Assembly (NCBI GenBank): GCA_947165285.1
Contig: CAMUZS010000002.1
Coordinates: 90,302 to 154,301 of the forward strand
Length of the DNA stretch: 64,000 nt
Source: an uncultured Mycoplasmatota bacterium
GTDB lineage: Bacteria; Bacillota_I; Bacilli_A; RF39; UBA660
Reading direction: 5' to 3'
The notes under the pieces are model-generated. The model saw only the letters and a list, made by a program, of their open reading frames with translations. It searched no databases and was not told the origin of the DNA. This document shows, in pieces, positions 1 through 9,592 of this stretch. Every line of letters starts with the position of its first letter. The first letter of the stretch is position 1. The translations under genes were made by a program, and so were the position numbers.

Positions 1-368
1 GCAAATATAATACCTAACCATCTAGTAATCTTATTTATTTTTTGTCTTCCAGTATATCCCTCTTCTTTTAATTCTTTAAAGTAAGGAATAATATCCATTT
101 GTAAAAGTTGAGTAATAATCGATGCTGTAATATATGGTGATACACCTAATGCAAATATTGAAAATGATTTAAGTCCACCACCAGACATTAGGTTAAATAT
201 TTCTAAAAAACCTAATTCTTGAGTCATATAATCTAAATACTTATTAGCCCAAGGAATAGTTACATTAGAACCAAGTCCAAATATAGCTAAACAAGCTAAA
301 GTAAATAGTATTCTTTTTCTTAAGTCTTTATTTTCTGGACTTAATAGTTGCTTAATTTTAGCAAACAT
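1..368 (-). CDS. secY: Preprotein translocase subunit SecY (N-terminal part, runs off the window)
   Basis: Translation from the ATG at 368 gives about 122 N-terminal residues of SecY, the membrane channel of the Sec secretion pathway. The start MFAKIKQLLSPENKDLRKRI, a first membrane segment ending in NVTIPWAN, the plug-region run LMSGGGLKSFSIFALGVSPY and the cytoplasmic sequence KELKEEGYTGRQKINK are all typical of SecY. It follows rplO with a one-base gap, the standard end of the spc operon, so it is translated from the ribosomal protein mRNA. The C-terminal two thirds lie outside the window. Confidence 0.97.
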   Translation of the reverse strand, partial: MFAKIKQLLSPENKDLRKRILFTLACLAIFGLGSNVTIPWANKYLDYMTQELGFLEIFNLMSGGGLKSFSIFALGVSPYITASIITQLLQMDIIPYFKELKEEGYTGRQKINKITRWLGIIF

Positions 369-369
369 A

Positions 370-813
370 TTAAATCACCTCTGTTTTACCGCCAGCATTT
401 TCAATTTTTGTAACAGCAGTACTAGAAAATCTATTAGCTTTAATAGTTAATTTCTTTTCTAATTCACCATTAGCAAGAACCTTAACACCAGCAAGTTGTT
501 TTTTAATAATCCCCTTTTCTTTTAATATTTCAGGAGTTACAACATCACCATCATTAAAGAATTTATTTAAATCACTTAAATTGATAGTTGCATATCTTGT
601 TGTAAATCTTGCATTGTTAAATCCTCTTTTAGGGATTCTTCTATAAAGTGGAGATTGTCCACCTTGAAACCAAGGTTTAATAGATACACCACTTCTTGAT
701 TTTTGACCCTTTTGACCATGGCCAGAAGTTTTACCCCAATTTGATCCAGGTCCACGACCAACTCTTTTATTTTCTTTTGCTTCAGGTAGAGCATTTAATT
801 CATGTAACTTCAT
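370..813 (-). CDS. rplO: 50S ribosomal protein L15
   Basis: A 147-residue L15, a late-assembling large-subunit protein. The N-terminus (MKLHELNALPEAKENKRVGR) and the glycine-rich segment with SGHGQKGQKSRSG are diagnostic, and the length is normal. One base separates it from rpsE upstream and one from secY downstream. In most bacteria rpmD (L30) sits between rpsE and rplO; here there is no room for it. Confidence 0.98.
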   Translation of the reverse strand: MKLHELNALPEAKENKRVGRGPGSNWGKTSGHGQKGQKSRSGVSIKPWFQGGQSPLYRRIPKRGFNNARFTTRYATINLSDLNKFFNDGDVVTPEILKEKGIIKKQLAGVKVLANGELEKKLTIKANRFSSTAVTKIENAGGKTEVI

Positions 814-814
814 A

Positions 815-1318
815 TTATAATTCCTCTACTTTCTTTCCACGAAGAGCTGCTACTCTTTCTGCAGTTCTTTGCATTTTTAATGCTTCAAGTGTAGCTTTAG
901 CAACATTGATTTTTGTATTAGATCCTAGTGATTTTGCAACTATATCTTTAACACCAGCAAGTTCTAAAACTGCACGAGCAGAACCACCTGCAACTACTCC
1001 TGTACCTTTTTTAGCTGGCTTAAGCATAACTACAGCTCTACCAACTTTAGCAGTAGCATCATGTGGAATTGTTCTATTATCAGAAATAGATACTTTAAAT
1101 ACATTTTTATTTGCTGCTTGAAGTGCTTTTTTAATAGCTTCAGAAACTTCATTTGCCTTACCATTACCAAGACCAACTAATCCTTTTCTATTACCAACAA
1201 CAACTGTTGCTGAAAATCTAAAATGACGTCCACCTTTTGTAACTTTAGTTACACGGCCTATTGATATAACTTGATCTTCAAGTAAGTTTTTCTTATTATC
1301 AAATTTTTCTCTTGCCAT
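815..1318 (-). CDS. rpsE: 30S ribosomal protein S5
   Basis: A 167-residue S5 with an N-terminal double-stranded-RNA-binding-like domain (VISIGRVTKVTKGGRHFRFS, residues about 17-36) and a C-terminal domain containing GVKDIVAKSLGSNTKINVAK. S5 sits at the mRNA entry and contributes to decoding accuracy and helicase activity. The length is standard. It is followed directly by rplO without rpmD. Confidence 0.98.
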   Translation of the reverse strand: MAREKFDNKKNLLEDQVISIGRVTKVTKGGRHFRFSATVVVGNRKGLVGLGNGKANEVSEAIKKALQAANKNVFKVSISDNRTIPHDATAKVGRAVVMLKPAKKGTGVVAGGSARAVLELAGVKDIVAKSLGSNTKINVAKATLEALKMQRTAERVAALRGKKVEEL

Positions 1319-1329
1319 AATATCTCTCC

Positions 1330-1686
1330 TTAAAATTCCAATCCATTTTCTCTAGCAGCTTCAGCTAATGCTTCAACTCTTCCGTGATATAAATATCCAC
1401 CTCTATCAAAAACGACCTTTGTTATTTTATTTTTCTTAGCTTTTTGAGCAATATCTTTTCCTACTAATTTAGCACCTTCAACATTTCCCCCATTTTTTAA
1501 TTTTAGTTCTACAGAAGACGAGCTAACTAAGGTATTACCTTTTTCATCATCGATAATTTGAGCAAAGATATTTCCATTAGATCTGAATACGTTTAATCTT
1601 GGAACTTCACTTGTTCCAGAAATTTTATTACGAACTCTTGCATGTCTTCTTAAACGTGCAACATTATTTGATACTTTCTTTATCAT
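1330..1686 (-). CDS. rplR: 50S ribosomal protein L18
   Basis: A 118-residue L18, which binds 5S rRNA together with L5 in the central protuberance. Diagnostic strings are [20 protein letters not shown] near the N-terminus, [15 protein letters not shown], and the C-terminal [20 protein letters not shown]. It lies in the spc operon between rplF (18-base gap) and rpsE (11-base gap). Confidence 0.98.
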   Translation of the reverse strand: MIKKVSNNVARLRRHARVRNKISGTSEVPRLNVFRSNGNIFAQIIDDEKGNTLVSSSSVELKLKNGGNVEGAKLVGKDIAQKAKKNKITKVVFDRGGYLYHGRVEALAEAARENGLEF

Positions 1687-1704
1687 AATCTCACTCCTTT
1701 ATCC

Positions 1705-2244
1705 TTATTTAGCTGCCTTTTTTCCAACTTTACGTCTTACATATTCGCCTTTATATCTAATACCTTTACCTTTATATGGTTCTGGTGGTCTTATATCACG
1801 AATTTTAGCTGCAAAATCAGAAACGTTTTTCTTATTTATTCCAGAAATACTTATTTCAGTATTTCCATCTTGTTTAACAGTTAAACCTTCAGGAATAGCT
1901 ATTTCTACAGGATGAGAGAAACCTGCAGTAATTCCTACTTTATTTCCTGAAACGTTAAATCTATAACCTACACCAACAGCTTCTAAAGCTTTAGTATATC
2001 CTTCACTTACTCCAATAATCATATTTTCAATAAGTGAATTCATTGTACCATGAAGTTGTTTAGTATGTTTTTCATCATTAGGTCTTAAAGTTGATACAAC
2101 TCCATCTTTTATTTCAACAGTAATTGGATTAACAATTTGTAATTCTAATTCTCCTTTAGGTCCTTTAACTTTAATAGTATTTTCAACTAATTCAACATTT
2201 ACGCCTTCAGGAATACTTAATTTTCTATTACCTATTCTACTCAT
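1705..2244 (-). CDS. rplF: 50S ribosomal protein L6
   Basis: A 179-residue L6 with the start MSRIGNRKLSIPEGV, two tandem L6 domains, and the C-terminal signature IRPPEPYKGKGIRYKGEYVR. L6 binds helix 97 of 23S rRNA near the GTPase-associated centre. Normal length, 12 bases after rpsH. Confidence 0.98.
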   Translation of the reverse strand: MSRIGNRKLSIPEGVNVELVENTIKVKGPKGELELQIVNPITVEIKDGVVSTLRPNDEKHTKQLHGTMNSLIENMIIGVSEGYTKALEAVGVGYRFNVSGNKVGITAGFSHPVEIAIPEGLTVKQDGNTEISISGINKKNVSDFAAKIRDIRPPEPYKGKGIRYKGEYVRRKVGKKAAK

Positions 2245-2256
2245 AATTTAGTTTCC

Positions 2257-2652
2257 TTACCAAACATAGGCAAGTACTTCACCTCCTAAATTATTTTTTC
2301 TAGCTTCCTTATCAGTCATTAATCCTTTTGAAGTTGAAATAATTGCAATTCCAAGTCCATTAAGAACACGAGGAACTTCATCAGCTTTAACATAAACTCT
2401 TAATCCAGATTTAGAAATTCTTTTTAAACCAGTAATAACTCTTTCTTTTTTATCACCATATTTTAAAGTAATATTTAATTTATCACCATTATTATTTTTT
2501 TGATATTCAAAGTCTTCAATAAAACCTTCTGCTTTAAGAATTTCAGCAATTCCTAAAGTCATTTTAGTTCCATTAACACTTACATGATCATATTTCATAA
2601 CTAGAGCATTTCTCATTCTAGTTAACATATCTGCTATATTATCATTTACCAT
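2257..2652 (-). CDS. rpsH: 30S ribosomal protein S8
   Basis: A 131-residue S8, which binds the central domain of 16S rRNA and in many bacteria is the autoregulator of the spc operon. The start [15 protein letters not shown] and the C-terminal [20 protein letters not shown] are diagnostic; the tail ends in EVLAYVW as expected. I did not see an obvious S8-binding mimic upstream of rplE. Confidence 0.98.
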   Translation of the reverse strand: MVNDNIADMLTRMRNALVMKYDHVSVNGTKMTLGIAEILKAEGFIEDFEYQKNNNGDKLNITLKYGDKKERVITGLKRISKSGLRVYVKADEVPRVLNGLGIAIISTSKGLMTDKEARKNNLGGEVLAYVW

Positions 2653-2671
2653 ACTATTTGTTCCTCCTTTC

Positions 2672-2857
2672 CTACCAACTTGATTTCTTTACACCAGGAA
2701 TTTGTCCCTTATTTGCTAATTCTCTAAAACAAATACGACAAAGTCCATATTTTCTAAGCACTCCATGTGGTCTTCCACATCTATTACATCTTGTATATGC
2801 ACGAGTAGAAAACTTAGGAGTTCTTTGATTTTTTACAACCATACTTTTCTTAGCCAT
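2672..2857 (-). CDS. rpsN: 30S ribosomal protein S14, zinc-binding (type Z)
   Basis: A 61-residue S14 of the short zinc-containing type. Cysteines at CNRC (residues 24 and 27) and CRIC (40 and 43) form the zinc ribbon; the C-terminus [11 protein letters not shown] is typical. The C+ form requires zinc and is in many Bacillota partnered by a zinc-independent paralogue induced on zinc limitation; none is seen in this window. Confidence 0.98.
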   Translation of the reverse strand: MAKKSMVVKNQRTPKFSTRAYTRCNRCGRPHGVLRKYGLCRICFRELANKGQIPGVKKSSW

Positions 2858-2877
2858 AATAATTTTCCTCCTTCATT

Positions 2878-3417
2878 CTACTTTCTAAATGGAAGTCCAA
2901 ATGCACTTAATAGTGCTAGACCTTCTTCATTTGTTTTTGCAGTTGTTACAAGTACGATATCCATACCGAACACTTTTAAAATATTATCATAATCAATTTC
3001 AGGGAATATCAATTGTTCTTTAATACCTAAAGTATAATTACCTTTACCATCAAATGCAGATTTAGATATTCCTCTAAAATCTCTAACACGTGGAAGAGCA
3101 ATTCTAACTAACTTTTCTAAAAAGTTATACATATTTTCTCCTCTTAATGTTACTTTGCAACCAATTGATTGACCTTCTCTAATTTTAAAGCCAGCAATTG
3201 ATTTACGAGCTTTAGTAATAACAGCTTTTTGTCCTGTTATAGCTTCTAAATCTTTAACAGCAGCTTCGATGAATTTATCATCATGAGCAGCTTCTCCTAC
3301 ACCCATGTTAACTACAATTTTTTCTATTTTAGGTACTTGCATAACACTAGTATATTTGAATTCATCCATTAAAGATTTAACTATTTCTTTATTATATTTT
3401 TCTTTTAAAGTACTCAT
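2878..3417 (-). CDS. rplE: 50S ribosomal protein L5
   Basis: A 179-residue L5, the 5S rRNA-binding protein that contacts the P-site tRNA. Diagnostic strings are [18 protein letters not shown], the [16 protein letters not shown] loop, LPRVRDFRG and the C-terminal [16 protein letters not shown]. Normal length; nine bases after rplX. Confidence 0.98.
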   Translation of the reverse strand: MSTLKEKYNKEIVKSLMDEFKYTSVMQVPKIEKIVVNMGVGEAAHDDKFIEAAVKDLEAITGQKAVITKARKSIAGFKIREGQSIGCKVTLRGENMYNFLEKLVRIALPRVRDFRGISKSAFDGKGNYTLGIKEQLIFPEIDYDNILKVFGMDIVLVTTAKTNEEGLALLSAFGLPFRK

Positions 3418-3426
3418 AGTAATCTC

Positions 3427-3741
3427 CTAACTAGCTTTCTTCTTAGAAGTAGTAGCTTTTTTAGTAGTTTTTTCTACTTTAGCTTCCTTAACTTCTTTAG
3501 CAACTTTCTTTGTTTCTTTTTTATCTTCTACTTTTTTAACATTAGAAGCATGAATTGGTGCTTCACTTTCAAATATTCCACCATTTTGATTCATTTGACT
3601 TGGTTTAATATGTTTTTTGTGAATATTAACACCTTCAACGATAACTTTGTTTTCTTTTTTTAATGTTTTTAATACTTTACCAACACTATCTTTATATTGA
3701 CCAGCTATAACTCTTACTTGATCTCCAACTTTAACTTTCAT
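3427..3741 (-). CDS. rplX: 50S ribosomal protein L24 with lysine-rich tail
   Basis: A 104-residue L24, an assembly initiator of the large subunit. The KOW motif occupies residues 1-35 ([20 protein letters not shown]) and the conserved [13 protein letters not shown] follows. After residue 70 the protein departs from the usual end and continues with about 34 residues made mostly of Lys, Glu, Thr, Val and Ala (for example [10 protein letters not shown]), a disordered basic extension not universal in the family. Confidence 0.97.
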   Translation of the reverse strand: MKVKVGDQVRVIAGQYKDSVGKVLKTLKKENKVIVEGVNIHKKHIKPSQMNQNGGIFESEAPIHASNVKKVEDKKETKKVAKEVKEAKVEKTTKKATTSKKKAS

Positions 3742-3754
3742 ATCTTATAACCTC

Positions 3755-4123
3755 CTATAATACTTCAGGTGCTAATGAGATAATCTTATTAAAGTCTCTA
3801 TCTCTTAATTCTCTAGCAACTGGTCCTAAAACTCTTGTTCCAACAGGAGTTTTATCATCTTTAATTAAAACACATGCATTATCGTCAAATTTAATATAAG
3901 AGCCATCTTTTCTTCTAACGCCTTGTCTAGTTCTTACAATAACTGCCTTACATACTTTTCCTTCAGGAATATTACCATTAGGAATAGCTTTTTTAACAGT
4001 TACAGTAACAACATCACCAATATTTCCATATTTTACTTTTGAACCACCAGTAACTCTAATAACTAATACTTCTCTAGCACCAGAGTTATCAGCAACCTTA
4101 AGTCTACTTTCTTGCATTACCAT
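3755..4123 (-). CDS. rplN: 50S ribosomal protein L14
   Basis: A 122-residue L14 at the subunit interface. The sequence [20 protein letters not shown] and the C-terminal [20 protein letters not shown] are diagnostic. The start ATG at 4123 has AGGAGG eight bases upstream, which favours it over the in-frame ATG two codons later. Confidence 0.98.
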   Translation of the reverse strand: MVMQESRLKVADNSGAREVLVIRVTGGSKVKYGNIGDVVTVTVKKAIPNGNIPEGKVCKAVIVRTRQGVRRKDGSYIKFDDNACVLIKDDKTPVGTRVLGPVARELRDRDFNKIISLAPEVL

Positions 4124-4135
4124 AAAAGTTACCTC

Positions 4136-4402
4136 CTATAATATTACAGCTTTTTCAACTACTTCAACTAATGTATATCTCTTTGTTTTAGATAGTGGTC
4201 TTGAAGCAGAGATTCTAACTGTATCCCCTTCTTTTGCAACATTCTTTTCATCATGTGCAGTATATTTTTTTGAATATTTAACTCTTTTCTTATAAAGTGG
4301 GTGATTTTTATAAGTTTCAACTAAAACAGTAATAGTTTTATCATTTTTAGCAGAAACTACTTTACCAACTAATTCATGTTTTTTATCTTCAACTTTAGCC
4401 AT
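4136..4402 (-). CDS. rpsQ: 30S ribosomal protein S17
   Basis: An 88-residue S17, an early-binding 16S rRNA protein with an OB fold. Diagnostic strings are [33 protein letters not shown] and the end [14 protein letters not shown]. It overlaps rpmC by one base, so the two are probably translationally coupled. Confidence 0.98.
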   Translation of the reverse strand: MAKVEDKKHELVGKVVSAKNDKTITVLVETYKNHPLYKKRVKYSKKYTAHDEKNVAKEGDTVRISASRPLSKTKRYTLVEVVEKAVIL

Positions 4403-4611
4403 TATTTAATCTCCTCACTTTCACTTAATTCTCTTTCTCTTAAAATTGTCATAGCTCTTGCTATTCCTTTTCTAAGTTCATTTATTCTTGAAGGTTTTTC
4501 TAATGTTCCAGTAGATTTTTTAACTCTTAAATCTAGTAATTCTTTTTTAGCTTCTGTAATTTTAGTTTTTAATTCTTCATTACTTAGAGCTCTTAAATCA
4601 TTAATTTTCAT
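4402..4611 (-). CDS. rpmC: 50S ribosomal protein L29
   Basis: A 69-residue L29, located near the polypeptide exit tunnel, where L23 and L29 dock SRP and trigger factor. The start [18 protein letters not shown] and the conserved [15 protein letters not shown] are typical. It begins 11 bases inside the end of rplP and overlaps rpsQ by one base. Confidence 0.98.
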   Translation of the reverse strand: MKINDLRALSNEELKTKITEAKKELLDLRVKKSTGTLEKPSRINELRKGIARAMTILRERELSESEEIK

Positions 4612-5026
4612 TAGATTTTTCCTCCTTTTTTACAAATTTACATTTAATTGGTAATTTATGAGCAGCTAATCTAAAAGCTTCTCTTGCTTGTTCTTCAGTT
4701 ACATCAGCAAGTTCAAACATAATCTTACCAGTTTTAACTACAGCAACCCATTCTTCAACATTACCTTTACCTTTACCTTGACGAGTTTCAAGAGGTTTTT
4801 TAGTTAATGCTAAATGTGGGAAGATATTAATCCAAAGTTTTCCACCTCTTTTTAATTTTCTTGAAATAGCAACACGAGCTGCCTCGATTTGTCTAGCAGT
4901 AATCCATGCTCCTTCTTTAGCCATAAGACCATATTCTCCAAAATTAACTCTAGTGTTACCTTTTGCATGACCATCATATGTTAATCTATGAGGTTTTCTA
5001 TATTTAGTTCTTTTTGGCATTAACAT
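4601..5026 (-). CDS. rplP: 50S ribosomal protein L16
   Basis: L16, which helps position the A-site tRNA. The family start is MLMPKRxKYR, and I choose the ATG at 5026 ([14 protein letters not shown], 141 residues): GGGAG lies nine bases upstream of it, whereas it abuts the ATG at 5035. The conserved [12 protein letters not shown] and [12 protein letters not shown] are present. With this start the gene overlaps the 3' end of rpsC by 23 bases, unusually long for this junction. Confidence 0.96.
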   Translation of the reverse strand: MLMPKRTKYRKPHRLTYDGHAKGNTRVNFGEYGLMAKEGAWITARQIEAARVAISRKLKRGGKLWINIFPHLALTKKPLETRQGKGKGNVEEWVAVVKTGKIMFELADVTEEQAREAFRLAAHKLPIKCKFVKKEEKSNEN

Positions 5027-5687
5027 TTTGGCCATCTCCCTTCTTTACTTTATTAGCAGGAAGAATTTCACCTTTGTAAATCCAAACCTTAACACCAATA
5101 ATTCCATATGTTGTTAGCGCTTCAGCTGTACCATAATCGATGTCAGCTCTAACTGTATGTAAAGGAACAGTTCCTTCTGAATATCCTTCACCTCTAGCCA
5201 TTTCAGCTCCACCAACACGTCCTGAAACTAATGTTTTAATACCCTTAGCTCCAGCTTTCATAGCATTTCTAATAGCTCTTTTTTGAACATTTCTAAAATG
5301 AGCTCTAGCTTCAATTTGAAGCGCAATAGATTCAGCTACAATTTGTGCATTTAAGTCAGGATTTTTAACTTCAACGATAGATACATAAATATCTTCATCT
5401 ACTAATTTCTTTAAAGCATTTCTTAATTTTTCGATGTCTTCTCCACCTTTACCAATGATAACTCCTGGTTTAGCAGTATTAATAGTTACATCGCATCTTC
5501 CTTCATTATTTCTTTCGATAATAATTGAGGCAACAGCAGCTTCTCTTAATTTTTTATTAAGAAATTTTCTAATTTTAATATCATGATCTAGATATTTGCC
5601 AAAATCTTTATTACTTGCCATCCATCTAGAATCCCAATCTTTATTAACTCCAATTCTATAACCTATTGGATTAACTTTTTGTCCCAT
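5004..5687 (-). CDS. rpsC: 30S ribosomal protein S3
   Basis: A 227-residue S3 at the mRNA entry channel. Residues about 40-110 carry the KH domain with [15 protein letters not shown]; the C-terminal domain has the signature GARGIKT-like [21 protein letters not shown] and [20 protein letters not shown]. The start [13 protein letters not shown] is canonical. It overlaps rplV by one base and the rplP start by 23. Confidence 0.98.
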   Translation of the reverse strand: MGQKVNPIGYRIGVNKDWDSRWMASNKDFGKYLDHDIKIRKFLNKKLREAAVASIIIERNNEGRCDVTINTAKPGVIIGKGGEDIEKLRNALKKLVDEDIYVSIVEVKNPDLNAQIVAESIALQIEARAHFRNVQKRAIRNAMKAGAKGIKTLVSGRVGGAEMARGEGYSEGTVPLHTVRADIDYGTAEALTTYGIIGVKVWIYKGEILPANKVKKGDGQNVNAKKN

Positions 5688-6031
5688 TATTTAGCCTCCT
5701 TATTATCAGATACTTTTATAATTATATGACTTGTTCTATGATCTGATCTACCAACTCTTGAGTGACTTGCAAATCTAATTTTCTTTCTAATTGGACCTGG
5801 ATTGATAAAACATTCAGAGATAACTAAGTCAGTTTCTTTAGCACCGTTATTATTAACAGCATTACTTGCAGCTGAATTTAAAACTTTTAAAATCATTTTA
5901 CTAGCTTTAGTATTTGTGTTAAGTAAAATACCTCTAGCAGCATCAACGCTTTTTCCTCTAACTAAATCTAATGTAAGTCTAGCTTGACGAGGTTTTAAAT
6001 CAGCATTTTTATGAATAGCATATGTTTCCAT
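5687..6031 (-). CDS. rplV: 50S ribosomal protein L22
   Basis: A 114-residue L22, whose beta-hairpin lines the exit tunnel. The hairpin appears as [20 protein letters not shown], and [19 protein letters not shown] is the conserved N-terminal helix. Normal length; ten bases after rpsS. Confidence 0.98.
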   Translation of the reverse strand: METYAIHKNADLKPRQARLTLDLVRGKSVDAARGILLNTNTKASKMILKVLNSAASNAVNNNGAKETDLVISECFINPGPIRKKIRFASHSRVGRSDHRTSHIIIKVSDNKEAK

Positions 6032-6041
6032 TTCTTACCTC

Positions 6042-6317
6042 CTACTTTTTCTTTTTATCGCTTCCACTGTGTCCATTGAACTTACGAGTCAAAACGAATT
6101 CTCCTAATTTATGTCCAACCATGTCTTCTGTTATATATACAGGAACATGTTCTTTACCATTATGAACAGCAATTGTGTGTCCTACAAAAGCAGGATAAAT
6201 TGTTGAACGACGTGACCAAGTCTTAATAACTTCTTTTTTACCAGACTCATTTAAGTTTTCAATTTTTTTCAATAATCTATCGAACACATAAGGTCCTTTT
6301 TTTAAACTTCTAGCCAT
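6042..6317 (-). CDS. rpsS: 30S ribosomal protein S19
   Basis: A 91-residue S19 in the head of the small subunit. Diagnostic are [39 protein letters not shown] and [17 protein letters not shown]. Standard length and position between rplB and rplV. Confidence 0.98.
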   Translation of the reverse strand: MARSLKKGPYVFDRLLKKIENLNESGKKEVIKTWSRRSTIYPAFVGHTIAVHNGKEHVPVYITEDMVGHKLGEFVLTRKFNGHSGSDKKKK

Positions 6318-6330
6318 TTTTTAATTCCTC

Positions 6331-7158
6331 CTACTTTCTTCTACTAACAATTAGCTTGTTAGAAGCTTTCTTTCTTTTTCTAGTTTTTAAACCAAGTGCA
6401 GGTTTACCCCATGGAGTCATTGGTGATTTTCTACCAACTGGAGCTCTACCTTCACCACCACCATGTGGATGGTCATTAGGGTTCATAACAGAACCACGGT
6501 TAGTTGGTTTAATTCCCATATGACGTTTTCTACCAGCTTTGCCGATATTAACAAGTTCATAATCTTCATTTCCAACTTCACCAATAGTAGCAATACATAC
6601 TCCTAAAACTTTTCTAGTTTCACCAGATTGAAGTCTTAATAATACATATTTTTCTTCTCTACCTAAAATTTGTGCACTAGTTCCTGCAGATCTAGCAAGT
6701 GCTGCTCCTTTTCCAGGAACAAGTTCTACACAGTGTACAACAGTACCAACTGGAATATTTTGAAGTGGCATTGCATTACCAACTTTAATGTCAGCACCTG
6801 CACCATTTTCAATTATTGAACCAACTTCTAAATTTTTTGGAGCGATAATATATCTTTTTTCTCCATCTTTATAAGAAATTAGAGCAATATTAGCATTTCT
6901 GTTTGGATCGTATTCAATAGAAACTACTTTTCCAGTTACACCAGTTTTATTTCTTTTAAAATCAATTATTCTATATTTTTGTTTAGCTCCACCACCAATG
7001 TGTTGAACAGTCATTTTACCAGAATTATTTCTACCACCTGTTTTAGTTTTTTTAACAAGTAATGATTTTTCTGGAGCTTTTTTAGATAGTCCTTCATTAG
7101 TAAGTGCAGTCATACCTCTACGACCATTTGTCGTAGGTTTAAATTTTCTAATTGGCAT
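6331..7158 (-). CDS. rplB: 50S ribosomal protein L2
   Basis: A 275-residue L2, essential for subunit association and the peptidyl-transferase centre. I use the ATG at 7158, giving the family start [20 protein letters not shown]; the longer frame begins with a GTG three codons earlier that overlaps the ribosome binding site. The [16 protein letters not shown] signature appears as [19 protein letters not shown], with the functional histidine in HPHGG. Confidence 0.98.
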   Translation of the reverse strand: MPIRKFKPTTNGRRGMTALTNEGLSKKAPEKSLLVKKTKTGGRNNSGKMTVQHIGGGAKQKYRIIDFKRNKTGVTGKVVSIEYDPNRNANIALISYKDGEKRYIIAPKNLEVGSIIENGAGADIKVGNAMPLQNIPVGTVVHCVELVPGKGAALARSAGTSAQILGREEKYVLLRLQSGETRKVLGVCIATIGEVGNEDYELVNIGKAGRKRHMGIKPTNRGSVMNPNDHPHGGGEGRAPVGRKSPMTPWGKPALGLKTRKRKKASNKLIVSRRK

Positions 7159-7175
7159 AATATTCACTCACCTTC

Positions 7176-7451
7176 CTATAAATTTATTGTTTCGCCACTC
7201 TTAAGAGTAACGATTGCTTTCTTATATGTTTTAGTTGTACCAGTATATCTTCCAACTCTTTTTTTCTTACTTTTTGTATTTAAAGTATTAACATTTGCTA
7301 CTTTAACACCAAAAGCTTTTTCAATTGCTTCTTTAATTTGAATTTTGTTAGCACTTTTTGCAACTTTAAAAGTGTAAATTCCTTTTTCACCTTGAGCTGC
7401 ACTCTTTTCAGTAACAACAATTTCTTCAATTACATCAGTATAATCTTTCAT
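7176..7451 (-). CDS. rplW: 50S ribosomal protein L23
   Basis: A 91-residue L23 at the tunnel exit, docking site for trigger factor and SRP. The conserved [18 protein letters not shown] and [16 protein letters not shown] are seen. It overlaps the rplD stop by one base, suggesting coupling. Confidence 0.98.
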   Translation of the reverse strand: MKDYTDVIEEIVVTEKSAAQGEKGIYTFKVAKSANKIQIKEAIEKAFGVKVANVNTLNTKSKKKRVGRYTGTTKTYKKAIVTLKSGETINL

Positions 7452-8080
7452 TATTTAAGTGCCTCCTCTATTTCTTTAATAGCAGCTTCTTCAATAACAA
7501 CAGTATCAGCATTAATTAAATCATAAACATTTATTTCATCAGATAATATTGTATAAGTGTATCCTAAATTTCTTGTTGCCATATATAGGTTTTCCATATC
7601 ACTTTCAATTGATCCGATAAATAAAACTTTACCTTCTAATTTCATAGCTTCAATAATTGCTTTGATATCTTTAGTCTTCATTGATTTAACAACAAGTGAA
7701 TCAACTACTACTAATTCTTTATCTTGAACTTTATGAGTTAAAGCTGATTTAACTGCTAAAACTCTTTCTTTTTTATTCATTTTAAATGTGTAATCACGTG
7801 GTTGAACTCCACCAGCGATTCCACCACCTACCCATTGAGTAGCACGTGTTGAACCTTGTCTAGCACGACCAGTACCTTTTTGTCTCCAAGGTTTTCTACC
7901 ACCACCAGATACTTCAGATCTAGTTTTAGTTTTTGCAGTTCCTTGACGAGAAGCTGCAAGTTGTAAATCTATAGCTTTTTTAAGAACTATATCATTTACT
8001 TCTACACCAAATACATCAGCATTTAATGTTAAATCTTTAGTTTTTTCATTTTTTAAATTTTTAACTTCTACTTTTGCCAT
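7451..8080 (-). CDS. rplD: 50S ribosomal protein L4
   Basis: A 209-residue L4. The tunnel loop is visible as [20 protein letters not shown], residues about 60-79. L4 stabilises 23S rRNA folding and in several bacteria represses the S10 operon by binding its leader; a structured leader is present upstream of rpsJ here, so autoregulation is plausible but inferred. Normal length. Confidence 0.98.
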   Translation of the reverse strand: MAKVEVKNLKNEKTKDLTLNADVFGVEVNDIVLKKAIDLQLAASRQGTAKTKTRSEVSGGGRKPWRQKGTGRARQGSTRATQWVGGGIAGGVQPRDYTFKMNKKERVLAVKSALTHKVQDKELVVVDSLVVKSMKTKDIKAIIEAMKLEGKVLFIGSIESDMENLYMATRNLGYTYTILSDEINVYDLINADTVVIEEAAIKEIEEALK

Positions 8081-8105
8081 AATTTAGATCACCTTTCTAA
8101 GAAAA

Positions 8106-9014
8106 TTAATTTTCTTGGTTTTCTTCCTCTTTTGTAGTTTCTTCAGTTACTTCTTCAGCTGTTTCTTCTTTAACTTCTTCTGAAGTAGTTTCTTCTTCAA
8201 CAGGAGTTTCTACTACTTCTTCAACAGGAGTTTCTTCTGCTGGAGTCTCTTCTAAAGTTTCTACTACTTCTTCTTGAGCAGTTTCAACTTCAGGAGTTTC
8301 AACAGTTTCAGTAGTAACTTCTTCTACATTATCAGCAACACTTTCTTCTTTAACTTCTTCATAATTAATTAATTCGATAGTGTCTGCTTTCTTATTATTT
8401 TTAACAGCTGATTTAATTAAAACTAAAGATTTTTTTGGACCTGGAACATTACCACTTACTAAAATATAGTTATCAACTAAATTAACATCAACAATTTCTA
8501 AATTTTGAATAGTAACTGTTTCAGCACCCATATGACCTGGTAATTTCTTACCTGGAATAACTCTCATTGGTCTCATTGTACCTAAAGATCCAACTCTTCT
8601 ATGATATCTAGATCCATGAGTGTCTGGACCACTATGTTGTCCATATCTTTTAATAACACCTTGAGTACCTTTTCCTTTTGAAGTTCCTGTTACATCAACA
8701 ATTTCTCCAACAGTAAAGATATCTGCTTTAATAGTGTCTCCTAAACCATAAGTTCCTTCAAAGTTTCTAATTTCTTTTAAGAAGCGCTTAGGAGTAGTGT
8801 TAGCTTTCTTAGCATGACCAACACTAGCTTTAGTAGCGTTTTTTTCTTTTTTGTCACAAACGCTTAATTGAATTGCATTATAACCATCAGTTTCTACTGT
8901 TTTAACTTGAGTAACAACATTAGGCTCAACTTCAATTACAGTGACAGGAATAACTTTACCTTCTTTAGTAAATACTTCAGTCATTCCAACTTTTCTTCCT
9001 AAGATTCCTTTCAT
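8106..9014 (-). CDS. rplC: 50S ribosomal protein L3 with long acidic C-terminal tail
   Basis: L3 of 302 residues; usual length is about 210. Start chosen at 9014 ([15 protein letters not shown]), preceded by GGAGG eight bases away; a longer in-frame TTG start overlaps that site. The core, residues 1 to about 215, carries the signature [20 protein letters not shown] and HRRVGSLG. Residues about 218-302 form a tail made mostly of Glu, Val and Thr with PVEE/TPEV-type imperfect repeats and very few basic residues. Its DNA contains a direct repeat of 17 bases (8195-8211 and 8219-8235) 24 bases apart, in frame. Confidence 0.97.
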   Translation of the reverse strand: MKGILGRKVGMTEVFTKEGKVIPVTVIEVEPNVVTQVKTVETDGYNAIQLSVCDKKEKNATKASVGHAKKANTTPKRFLKEIRNFEGTYGLGDTIKADIFTVGEIVDVTGTSKGKGTQGVIKRYGQHSGPDTHGSRYHRRVGSLGTMRPMRVIPGKKLPGHMGAETVTIQNLEIVDVNLVDNYILVSGNVPGPKKSLVLIKSAVKNNKKADTIELINYEEVKEESVADNVEEVTTETVETPEVETAQEEVVETLEETPAEETPVEEVVETPVEEETTSEEVKEETAEEVTEETTKEEENQEN

Positions 9015-9039
9015 AATTTTTTCCTCCAATTAATTTTAA

Positions 9040-9345
9040 TTATTTAACATTGATACTTACGCCACTTGGTAAATCCAAATGTGCTAAAGCTTCAATAGTC
9101 TCCTTACTAGGATTTTTAATATCTATTAGTCTTTTGTGAGTACGTTTTTCAAATTGCTCTCTAGCATCTTTGTACTTATGTACTGCTCTAAGTACTGTAA
9201 TTTTTTCAATTTCAGTAGGTAGAGGAATTGGACCAGATATTTCTCCCCCAGTTCTTTTAACAGTTTCGCAAATTTTTGCAGCAGCTAAATCAATTAATCT
9301 ATGATCATAGCTTCTTAAATTTACACGAACTTTGTTACTTGACAT
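9040..9345 (-). CDS. rpsJ: 30S ribosomal protein S10
   Basis: A 101-residue S10, first gene of the S10-spc cluster. Diagnostic strings are [41 protein letters not shown] and the end [16 protein letters not shown]10 also serves as NusE in transcription antitermination. The ribosome binding site (AGGAGGAC) precedes the ATG at 9345. Confidence 0.98.
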   Translation of the reverse strand: MSSNKVRVNLRSYDHRLIDLAAAKICETVKRTGGEISGPIPLPTEIEKITVLRAVHKYKDAREQFEKRTHKRLIDIKNPSKETIEALAHLDLPSGVSINVK

Positions 9346-9500
9346 ATTTCATGTCCTCCTTTCGCCTATATCTAGTATAGACTTGCTCCGTAATGAATTA
9401 CCTGATTTTATAGCAAATTTACTGTTTAAATTATTTTTTATTTAAACAACTTTGCCTAGTGTATCAGCAACCTCACACATCAATGCAGTCATACAATTAA
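9346..9500 (-). promoter_or_regulatory. Structured 5' leader of the S10 operon (probable L4-type leader)
   Basis: About 155-190 bases upstream of rpsJ contain no gene but clear structure. There is a perfect 8-bp hairpin (arms 9424-9431 and 9440-9447) and a 5-bp hairpin (9366-9370 and 9376-9380) just before the ribosome binding site. On the minus strand the strings GGTTGCTGATACAC and ACGGAGCAAGTC resemble what I recall of Firmicutes S10 leaders. A weak promoter (TTGATT at 9526-9531, GATAAA at 9504-9509) lies just upstream. That it responds to L4 is inference. Confidence 0.55.
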
Positions 9501-9549
9501 CAGTTTATCATAAATATATGCAGAAAATCAAGCTTTTTTTATATTTTTT

Positions 9550-9592
9550 TTAAATAAAAAAAGTGATTAATCATCAATTAATAAATCACTTT
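9550..9592 (-). terminator. Terminator of gpmI
   Basis: Arms AAAGTGATT (9560-9568) and AATCACTTT (9584-9592) pair on the minus strand and are followed by a T-rich run. The upstream arm lies inside the last codons of gpmI. Confidence 0.75.

Noticed and set aside
576-1121. Alternative-frame ORFs across rplO and rpsE
   Set aside because: They overlap well-conserved ribosomal genes in other frames and have no RBS or family match; shadows of AT-rich coding sequence.
2765-2992. Plus-strand ORF over rpsN/rplE
   Set aside because: Opposite strand of two ribosomal genes, no RBS, no family pattern.
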